6,836 bases of DNA from Candidatus Moranbacteria bacterium CG23_combo_of_CG06-09_8_20_14_all_35_22 (lineage in GTDB: Bacteria; Patescibacteriota; Minisyncoccia; Moranbacterales; UBA2206): assembly GCA_002772115.1 (NCBI GenBank), contig PCRW01000025.1, forward strand, positions 1 to 6,836, in the 5' to 3' direction. The notes under the pieces are model-generated. The model saw only the letters and a list, made by a program, of their open reading frames with translations, had not been told where the DNA came from and ran no database searches. This document shows, piece by piece, positions 1 to 4,510 of this stretch (its first letter is position 1; each line of letters opens with the position of its first letter). Position numbers and translations under genes: made by a program.

Positions 1-13
1 TTTGTACATATTT

Positions 14-30
14 TTGTTTTAGTAAAACAA
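14..30. repeat. Perfect 8+1+8 palindrome
   Basis: TTGTTTTA and TAAAACAA flank a single central G. With a one-base spacer this is better as a protein-binding DNA site than as an RNA hairpin. It lies in the leader downstream of the leftward promoter at 105-132, just before a possible ATG at 7-9 on the minus strand. A gene starting there would leave the window after three codons, so it cannot be judged. AT-rich DNA produces such palindromes by chance, so a regulatory role is only a possibility. Confidence 0.3.
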
Positions 31-75
31 TTATCTACTACTATTTTAACATTTTTAAGGAAAAAAATCGAGGCT

Positions 76-91
76 ATTCTTCAGTGGTTTC
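76..91. repeat. Copy C of the A/B element end motif
   Basis: On the minus strand this reads GAAACCACTGAAGAAT, identical over 16 bases to 6687-6702, the left end of element B with its flank. It also shares ACTGAAGAAT with the left end of element A. The neighbouring sequence does not show the A/B core motifs (AGCC-TTGAT, GGCAAG, CCGAGTT). It is therefore either one arm of a copy whose remainder lies outside the window, or a shared end sequence with a different interior. It sits 15-30 bases downstream of the predicted start of the leftward promoter. Confidence 0.5.
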
Positions 92-104
92 TTACTACTC
101 AATT

Positions 105-132
105 ATTTTAGCACCTCTTATTTTTTTGTCAA
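105..132 (-). promoter_or_regulatory. Leftward sigma70-type promoter
   Basis: Read on the minus strand, a perfect -35 box TTGACA (127-132) is followed by a 16-base spacer and a -10 box TAAAAT (105-110, five of six consensus bases). A TGC before the -10 gives an extended -10. Transcription would start near 98 and run left out of the window, so its gene is not visible. The design matches the promoter at 857-884. Confidence 0.6.
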
Positions 133-165
133 CTATATATAAAAACTGACTTGATTTTTTAGATT

Positions 166-204
166 CAGGAGAAAAGCGATCACGGCGCTTTTCTCCTGTT
201 TTAT
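166..204 (+). terminator. Strong 13-bp hairpin, possible plus-strand terminator
   Basis: CAGGAGAAAAGCG (166-178) pairs perfectly with CGCTTTTCTCCTG (186-198) around a 7-base loop, followed on the plus strand by TTTTAT. The U-tract is short, so this is a weak terminator by the usual criteria. On the minus strand there is no T-tract after the stem. No plus-strand gene is visible upstream, so it may instead be part of a plus-strand structured RNA or leader. Confidence 0.4.
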
Positions 205-205
205 C

Positions 206-302
206 GGGAGGAACTATGGTTAAGTTCTTTCTAAGCTTAAGTGTCTTGTAAACACTCACGCTCCCCAGATTTTTTTGAGAGGGTATCTCTCGTTTTATTT
301 TT
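206..302 (+). other. Foldable plus-strand region without a clear gene
   Basis: GGGAG (206-210) can pair with CTCCC (261-265), enclosing two hairpins: TTAAG/CTTAA (220-224/236-240) and GTGT/ACAC (241-244/252-255). A third hairpin, GAGAG/CTCTC (277-281/287-291), is followed by GTTTTATTTTT, which looks like a small terminator on the plus strand. An 11-codon ORF (216-251, MVKFFLSLSVL) starts 4 bases after GGGAGG. The helices are short and chance folding is possible. Its 3' end overlaps the stop codon of the small minus-strand gene at 295-384. Confidence 0.3.
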
Positions 303-384
303 CAATCTTCAAAATTTCCGCAAATGATTTTCTTTGATGAGAAGTATCCAAATCTAGAGCCTTCTTTTTTTCGCTATCACTCAT
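295..384 (-). CDS. Small hypothetical protein, 29 aa
   Basis: The gene encodes MSDSEKKKALDLDTSHQ followed by RKSFAEILKIEK. The start is well supported: a strong Shine-Dalgarno AAAGGAG ends 6 bases before the ATG, the best ribosome site in this window. It begins 17 bases after the stop of the 79-residue gene upstream (402-641), so the two are probably co-transcribed. The protein is hydrophilic with charged ends, has no membrane segment or cysteines, and its C-terminal half looks helical. I do not recognise a family. The strong SD and tight spacing argue for a real gene. Its short length argues for caution. Confidence 0.5.
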   Translation of the reverse strand: MSDSEKKKALDLDTSHQRKSFAEILKIEK

Positions 385-401
385 TTTTTTCTCCTTTACC
401 T

Positions 402-641
402 TTAATTTTTTACTTCGATAAAACCCATAATTCGCATTATATAAAGAGTATATTTTTCTATGCATACCCATTCTAATGCGGGATCTTCTGATATAAAGAA
501 AAATAATTCCATCTCATTATCAGAATTTTTCTGTTGGATTATAATCGGAAGAAGAATATATTCCCCCGGTAAAACTTCTACTTTCTCATTTCCCAGATCC
601 TTACTTATCGTTTTCAATATTTTTTTCAAAATTATATTCAT
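402..641 (-). CDS. Hypothetical protein, 79 aa
   Basis: This is a small protein of unknown function. The N-terminal third (MNIILKKILKTISKDLG) is basic and helix-like. The rest alternates strand-like segments (VEVLPGEYILLPIII, MELFFFISED, LEWVCIEKYTLYIMRIMGFIEV), suggesting a compact alpha/beta fold. There is one cysteine and no recognisable motif. I chose the ATG at 641. An in-frame ATG at 656 would add MGGGS, encoded by a run of nine G at 644-652; that run more plausibly serves as a purine-rich ribosome-binding region. No SD precedes the ATG at 656. The gene is followed after 17 bases by the 29-residue gene with a strong SD. It lies downstream of the terminator at 693-720, so it needs its own promoter, which I could not place convincingly. 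Confidence 0.6.
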   Translation of the reverse strand: MNIILKKILKTISKDLGNEKVEVLPGEYILLPIIIQQKNSDNEMELFFFISEDPALEWVCIEKYTLYIMRIMGFIEVKN

Positions 642-692
642 ACTTCCCCCCCCCATATATGGATTGTTATTGATAGTCTTCTTTTAAGGAAC

Positions 693-720
693 AAAAAACC
701 GGTCTTTTTTATGAGATCGG
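693..720 (-). terminator. Rho-independent terminator (minus strand)
   Basis: Read on the minus strand, CCGATCT pairs with AGACCGG (one A-C mismatch) across a short A-rich loop and is followed at once by TTTTTT (693-698). It lies about 30 bases after the stop of the 32-residue ORF and is the first terminator-like site after rpoD. It may therefore end both transcripts. The same region also forms a longer plus-strand hairpin (701-797). Confidence 0.5.
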
Positions 721-751
721 CTTTGGTATATTTGAAATGATTTTGACTATT

Positions 752-850
752 TTATGCTTTTTTCATTTCATGCAAACCAAGGCCGGTCTCAAAGACCAGC
801 AAAATAATCACAGACAATATAAATGATATTTTAGTTTGCATGTTTTTCAT
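752..850 (-). CDS. Small membrane-peptide candidate, 32 aa
   Basis: The ORF encodes MKNMQTK followed by the hydrophobic stretch ISFILSVIILLVF and the tail ETGLGLHEMKKA. A short basic N-terminus plus one hydrophobic segment suggests a single-span membrane peptide or a signal-like peptide. There is no Shine-Dalgarno. However, the promoter at 857-884 places the predicted transcription start about 7 bases beyond the -10, on the A of the ATG, so the mRNA would be leaderless. A terminator follows at 693-720, making a complete one-gene unit. The 3' third of the ORF lies within the long hairpin 701-797. I recognise no family. A type I toxin-like peptide is a possibility only because of its size and hydrophobicity. 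Existence of the protein is not proven. Confidence 0.45.
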   Translation of the reverse strand: MKNMQTKISFILSVIILLVFETGLGLHEMKKA

Positions 851-856
851 AAGATT

Positions 857-884
857 AATTTAGCATACTCATAAAATCTGTCAA
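857..884 (-). promoter_or_regulatory. Promoter of the 32-aa ORF
   Basis: On the minus strand, a perfect TTGACA (879-884) is followed by a 16-base spacer ending in TGC and by TAAATT (857-862; four of six consensus bases, plus the extended -10 TG). The start point is predicted at about 850, exactly at the ATG of the downstream ORF. The box spacing and TGC extension match the promoter at 105-132. Confidence 0.6.
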
Positions 885-921
885 CTCCAAGGTTGTAGAT
901 AAATTCAATTAAGCTTTATTC

Positions 922-952
922 GTAGATTCGCATGTCATTTGTAGATTCGCAT
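922..952. repeat. Direct repeat GTAGATTCGCAT x2
   Basis: The 12-base unit GTAGATTCGCAT occurs at 922-933 and 941-952, a 19-base period, just downstream of the rpoD stop. ATTCGTAGATTCG-like repeats of this kind are, to my recollection, common in intergenic DNA of CPR-type genomes. No function can be assigned. Confidence 0.6.
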
Positions 953-957
953 CGCTA

Positions 958-2283
958 CTAGTAATCTCGGAGTTTCTTGATGGTTTTATGATCACGAATT
1001 TTTTCTAACGCCTTAGCTTCAATCTGCCGGATTCGTTCGCGGGTCACGCCAAACTCCTGTCCAACTTCTTCCAAAGTATGCGTCACGCCATCTTCCAAAC
1101 CAAAACGGATTTTCAATATTTTTTGTTCGCGCGGAGTGAGATCTTTCAAAATTTCCGCCACATGTTCTTTGAGCATTTTTCTTGAAGCAATCTGGTTAGG
1201 CATCACTGTTTCAGTGTCTTCGATAAAATCTCCAAGCACCGAGTCGTCATCAGAATCCCCTACGGAAGTTTCCAGAGAAACTGTTTCTTGAGAAATTTTT
1301 TGGATGTGACGAATTTTGTCCACTTCAATTCCCATTTCCACCGCAATTTCTTCTGGAAGCGGTTCGCGCCCAAGATCCTGCACCAGCCTTCGAGTAATTT
1401 GGGTATATTTATTAATCGTTTCTACCATATGCACAGGAATTCTAATTGTCCTCGATTGGTCAGCTAGCGCACGCGTCACTGCTTGGCGAATCCACCAAGT
1501 GGCATAAGTCGAGAATTTATAGCCCTTACGATAATCAAATTTTTCTACCGCCCGAAAAAGCCCGATGTTCCCCTCTTGAATCAAATCCAAAAGTGAAAGA
1601 TTATGCGAGCGACCGACATATTTTTTAGCAATACTTACCACTAATCTAAGATTAGCTTCTGTGAGTCTTTGCTTAGCCATTGAATCTTGTTTTTCAATTC
1701 TTTTAGCCAGGGATATTTCTTCTTCGGTGCTCAAAAGATCCACTCGACCAATTTCTCGCAAATACATCTGCACCAAATTGGAAGAAGCCTCTTCTATATT
1801 CCCTATTTCTGGTGTTGATTTTCTTGTTTTCTTTTTAGAATTTTTTTGTTCATCTAAATCCTCGGAAATTTTGTCCGTTTCCATTCTGATCATTTCATCA
1901 GAATTTATCACATGAATATTTTTCTTTTCTAATTTTTCATACAATTCTTCCAATTTTTCAATCTCTCTTTCTGCATCCGGAATAACATGCAAAATTTCAT
2001 CTTCCGTGATAAAACCTCTTTGTTTTCCGCGATAAACTAACTCGTCGATTTCTCCACGCTTTTTGGAATTCTTTTCTTCCGCTGATGTGGAAATTTTCTT
2101 AGGTTTTTTTACTTTCGCTTTTTTTCTAGTATTACTTTTCAATTTTCCTCTAATTTTTCTCGCAATCTTTTTTTTCTTAGCCTTCTTTTTTGGCGCATTC
2201 TTAATTTTTTTGCGCATTTTTTTATTTGGCATTCTTTTGTTTTTTTTATTTTTTATTTTTAAACTCTTTTTAGCTTTAGCCAT
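958..2283 (-). CDS. rpoD: RNA polymerase primary sigma factor (sigma70/RpoD)
   Basis: Housekeeping sigma factor that directs RNA polymerase to -10/-35 promoters. Residues 75-125 resemble region 1.1 (GEIDELVYRGKQRGFITEDEI). Region 1.2 starts near 166 (SSNLVQMYLREIGRVDLLSTEEE). Region 2 spans about 205-290, with the signature YKFSTYATWWIRQAVTRA and then DQSRTIRIPVHM. Region 3 runs to about 370. Region 4 contains LTPREQKILKIRFGL and the helix-turn-helix LEEVGQEFGVTRERIRQIEA (404-423). Regions 1.2 to 4 all being present marks it as a primary sigma rather than an alternative one. Residues 1-63 are an unusual, very lysine-rich extension. The ATG is 30 bases after the dnaG stop, with no clear SD, so co-transcription with dnaG is likely. 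The two TTGACA promoters in this window suit this factor. Confidence 0.97.
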   Translation of the reverse strand: MAKAKKSLKIKNKKNKRMPNKKMRKKIKNAPKKKAKKKKIARKIRGKLKSNTRKKAKVKKPKKISTSAEEKNSKKRGEIDELVYRGKQRGFITEDEILHVIPDAEREIEKLEELYEKLEKKNIHVINSDEMIRMETDKISEDLDEQKNSKKKTRKSTPEIGNIEEASSNLVQMYLREIGRVDLLSTEEEISLAKRIEKQDSMAKQRLTEANLRLVVSIAKKYVGRSHNLSLLDLIQEGNIGLFRAVEKFDYRKGYKFSTYATWWIRQAVTRALADQSRTIRIPVHMVETINKYTQITRRLVQDLGREPLPEEIAVEMGIEVDKIRHIQKISQETVSLETSVGDSDDDSVLGDFIEDTETVMPNQIASRKMLKEHVAEILKDLTPREQKILKIRFGLEDGVTHTLEEVGQEFGVTRERIRQIEAKALEKIRDHKTIKKLRDY

Positions 2284-2313
2284 AAAAAAATATTTAAATA
2301 ATTGAATTACATT

Positions 2314-4197
2314 TTATTTCTTTTCTTCCAGCTCATGTAGTTCTTTGGTAATCCGGCCGGATTCTTGGCATAAAAAAATCTTGGCTTCCTTGTCGCCCGA
2401 TTTCTCGGCAATTTTCAAATCATTACTTATACGATCCAGCTCTTCTTTTTTGCTTTCTTTTTTAATTTCACGAAAATAATTTTCAAACTCATCCATTGGA
2501 TCAGGTAAGTTTATCTCTTCCACATTATTATTAAGATCCAATCGGTATTTTTTTTGAGAAAAAATATTTTGGGCTTTTTGATTTATCTCAATCTTATCCC
2601 CTATTTCATTGATAAAAGAAGCGAAATCAAAATTAGTCTTTTCGCCATTTTCCAGCATCAAGTCAAATAGTTCATTTTTAAAATTAAAATTCTCCTCCCT
2701 TATTCTTTTGCTAGCTTCTTTCCAAATGGTAGGATAAACTAGCATCAGCCCCATAAGTTCTTGCAATAACATTTCTTTTTTTGCTATTGGCTCTTGTGTT
2801 TTCAAATTATCTAGCGTATTTGAAATTAGTTTAGACTTATCTTTAAGACTAATCTTTTTAAGCTCGTCCGTCAATGCTTTCTCTGAAATATCCAAATCTT
2901 CTCCGATTTTTTTTATCCAATAATTTTTTTCCACTTCATTTTCCAAAATAGCCACCGTTTCTAATAATTCTTCAGTTATTTTTTTCTTTCCTTCCAAATT
3001 ATTTTTATCAAATTTTTTGAAAGTTTTTTGAAAAAAATATTCCATCGCTGGCAAAGCTTCCACTACATTTTTTTCAAGTTCTTTTGGATTTTCTTTGGCC
3101 ATATCAGCCGCATCTTTTCCTTGAAGAAGACTCACAATTTTTACCGCCAAACCATTAGCCAAACATAACTTCACACTTTTTTTAGTGGCATTTTCGCCAG
3201 CACTGTCCATATCAAAAAACATTTGAATGTTTTTTGTATATCTTTTTATAATATTAATTTGATCTTCCGTTAAGGCTGTGCCGGAAACCGCCACTACATT
3301 TTTTATTCCCACCTGATGCGAAGCAATCACATCCATATTACCTTCCACCAAAAGAACACTACCTTGTTTTTTTATTTCCGCTTTAGCCTTATCCAAACCA
3401 TACAAAACCCTACTTTTGTGATAACTTTCAGTTTCTGGCGTATTAACATATTTTGCTTGCGATTCATCTCCTCCTGGCGCCACTCTAGCGCTATAACCTA
3501 AAACACGCCCAGAAAAATCCGCTATGGGAAAAATTATCCGATCACGAAAACGATCATAGTAATTTGTAATTTGTAATTTGTAATTAGGATTAATTTCCTC
3601 CTCTCCCTTTGAGAGAGGATGTCGCGTACTCGCGACAGGAGAGGGACCACTTTTCTGTACCAACAGTCCCGTCTTATTTATCTCTTCAATTTTATACCCT
3701 CGTTTTATTAAAAATTCCAAGATATTCCGCCAGCCCTTAGGTGCATAGCCGAGACGAAATTCTTTAATGGTTTCATCTTTCAAACCTCTTTCCCGAAGAT
3801 AGTTTAAGATTTTTTCTTTTCCTTCTCCTTTCCAAAGCTGGACTTCATAAAATTTAACTGCCAGTTCCAAAATTTCCAATGCCCGATTTTTTTCTTCTTC
3901 TTTTTGTGGGCTATAGTTTTGCAGTTTCACTCCAGCTTTTTCCGCCAACACTTTCAAGGCTTCCCGAAATTCCAGCCCTTCCATTTCCATCACAAAACCA
4001 AAAATATCCCCTGATTTTTGACAACCGAAGCAATGCCAAAATTGCTTTTCTTCACTCACCATAAAAGATGGGGATTTTTCATTATGAAAAGGACAAAGGG
4101 CTCGCCAATTTGCCCCTGCCTTATCCAATTTGATATATTCGCCCAAAACATCAACTATATTGAGCTTGGCTTTTATCTCTTCTATGTCATTTCCCAT
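2314..4197 (-). CDS. dnaG: DNA primase DnaG
   Basis: Synthesises RNA primers at the replication fork, working with the DnaB helicase. With the chosen ATG at 4197 the protein has 627 residues. The N-terminal zinc finger shows CPFH (C35, H38) and CFGC (C56, C59). The RNA polymerase core begins near 120 and includes YDRFRDRIIFPI. The TOPRIM domain shows LLVEGNMDV (E285) and FDMDSAG (D329, D331), the metal-binding acidic residues, then GKDAADM. The C-terminal 150 residues should be the helicase-binding domain. A TTG at 4206 could extend the frame by three codons, but it overlaps the predicted -10, so ATG 4197 is preferred. There is no SD; the predicted leader is only a few bases. Residues 183-212 are a repeat-derived insertion (see 3562-3651). 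rpoD follows after 30 bases. Confidence 0.97.
   Translation of the reverse strand: MGNDIEEIKAKLNIVDVLGEYIKLDKAGANWRALCPFHNEKSPSFMVSEEKQFWHCFGCQKSGDIFGFVMEMEGLEFREALKVLAEKAGVKLQNYSPQKEEEKNRALEILELAVKFYEVQLWKGEGKEKILNYLRERGLKDETIKEFRLGYAPKGWRNILEFLIKRGYKIEEINKTGLLVQKSGPSPVASTRHPLSKGEEEINPNYKLQITNYYDRFRDRIIFPIADFSGRVLGYSARVAPGGDESQAKYVNTPETESYHKSRVLYGLDKAKAEIKKQGSVLLVEGNMDVIASHQVGIKNVVAVSGTALTEDQINIIKRYTKNIQMFFDMDSAGENATKKSVKLCLANGLAVKIVSLLQGKDAADMAKENPKELEKNVVEALPAMEYFFQKTFKKFDKNNLEGKKKITEELLETVAILENEVEKNYWIKKIGEDLDISEKALTDELKKISLKDKSKLISNTLDNLKTQEPIAKKEMLLQELMGLMLVYPTIWKEASKRIREENFNFKNELFDLMLENGEKTNFDFASFINEIGDKIEINQKAQNIFSQKKYRLDLNNNVEEINLPDPMDEFENYFREIKKESKKEELDRISNDLKIAEKSGDKEAKIFLCQESGRITKELHELEEKK
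3562..3651 (-). repeat. In-frame palindromic plus tandem repeat insertion in dnaG
   Basis: Primases normally run from the GLL-V segment straight into YDRFR-R-FPI. Here about 30 residues (SGPSPVASTRHPLSKGEEE, then INPNYKLQITN) intervene. The DNA behind them is a palindrome at 3597-3648, with outer arms CCTCTCC/GGAGAGG and an inner perfect hairpin GTCGCG/CGCGAC at 3621-3636. Next to it lies a tandem AATTTGT repeated three times (3561-3581). Ninety bases is a multiple of three, so the frame survives. Peptides like SPLSKGEEE and NYKLQITN are typical readings of dispersed intergenic repeats. The element is therefore an inserted repeat rather than a primase domain. Confidence 0.8.
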
Positions 4198-4205
4198 ATA
4201 GTGCA

Positions 4206-4234
4206 ATTGTACTATACTACAAGAAAATAGGCAA
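4206..4234 (-). promoter_or_regulatory. dnaG-rpoD promoter overlapping a palindrome
   Basis: On the minus strand, TTGCCT (4229-4234, four of six) is followed by a 17-base spacer and TACAAT (4206-4211, five of six). Predicted start near 4199 leaves a leader of about two bases before ATG 4197. The -10 lies within a 20-base near-palindrome at 4197-4216 (TATAGTGCAATTGTACTATA, one mismatched pair). This could be an operator. The promoter lies just after the gro terminator, so dnaG is transcribed independently of groESL. Confidence 0.55.
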
Positions 4235-4242
4235 AAAATTGC

Positions 4243-4288
4243 AAAAAAAAGAAATCCCCGCTTTGGCCAAAAACCATTGCGAGGATTT
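4243..4288 (-). terminator. Rho-independent terminator of the groESL operon
   Basis: Read on the minus strand, AAATCCTCGC pairs with GCGGGGATTT (10 bp including one T-G wobble) around a loop containing TTTGGCCAAA. A C and then eight T follow (4243-4250). The wobble and T-tract both favour the minus strand. It ends leftward transcripts from groEL after they pass element A and insulates dnaG. Confidence 0.8.
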
Positions 4289-4309
4289 ATTCAAATAAAA
4301 ACCTAGGTC

Positions 4310-4501
4310 ACTGAAGAATATTATTTTGAGGTTTATTCTGTTTAACCCGCCTCGACTCGCGGAGACAACTGCTCGTCGACGCGAGGCGGGGGATGTCGTA
4401 TTTCTCCAAAACTTTGGCTTATCAGCCGTTGATCGGGGGCGAAAGTTTTGGCAAGAAATTCGACATCCGAGTTATAAACCGAAAAAATAATGTTCTTCAG
4501 T
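4310..4501 (+). ncRNA. Structured element A, possible plus-strand RNA
   Basis: A 192-base stem-within-stem fold fills the gap after groEL. P1: 4310-4327 with 4484-4501 (18 bp, one T-G wobble on the plus strand). A GA/GAA internal loop follows, then P2: GGTTTAT/ATAAACC (4330-4336/4474-4480). P3 is coaxial in three parts: GGATGTCG/CGACATCC (4391-4398/4461-4468), ATTTCT/AGAAAT (4400-4405/4454-4459) and CCAAAACTTT/AAAGTTTTGG (4406-4415/4442-4451), with a CA bulge. The apical loop holds AGCCGTTGATCGGGGG (4424-4439). CCGAGTT lies between P3 and P2. Element B shares the fold, the loop sequences and compensatory changes. I recognise no Rfam family. It could also be a mobile element working as DNA, or a 3' UTR structure of groEL if read from the minus strand. 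Confidence 0.65.
4346..4390. repeat. GC-rich palindromic repeat nested in element A
   Basis: CCCGCCTCG (4346-4354) pairs with CGAGGCGGG (4382-4390). It is absent from the same position in element B, so it looks like a later insertion into A or a variable arm. Its reverse complement aligns with 6185-6228, sharing CCCGCCTCG, TCGAC, GTCTCC and GCGAGTCGAGGCG. That makes it a dispersed REP-like repeat of about 45 bp, strikingly GC-rich against its surroundings. Confidence 0.75.
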
Positions 4502-4510
4502 GTTTTAAAA

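Noticed and set aside
922..952. CRISPR-like direct repeats
   Set aside because: Only two 12-base units with a 7-base gap; no array and no cas genes.
1316..2305. Plus-strand ORFs opposite rpoD, including a hydrophobic 80-residue one at 2063-2305
   Set aside because: The phenylalanine/leucine-rich product is simply the reverse reading of the lysine codons in the RpoD tail.
4204..4206. TTG start for dnaG, three codons upstream of the ATG
   Set aside because: It falls inside the predicted -10 box and has no SD; the ATG at 4197 matches the usual primase N-terminus.
4310..4501. Element A as an insertion sequence with terminal inverted repeats
   Set aside because: There is no transposase ORF and no target duplication in the flanks. 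Covariation and conserved loops fit RNA better, though a non-autonomous mobile element remains possible.
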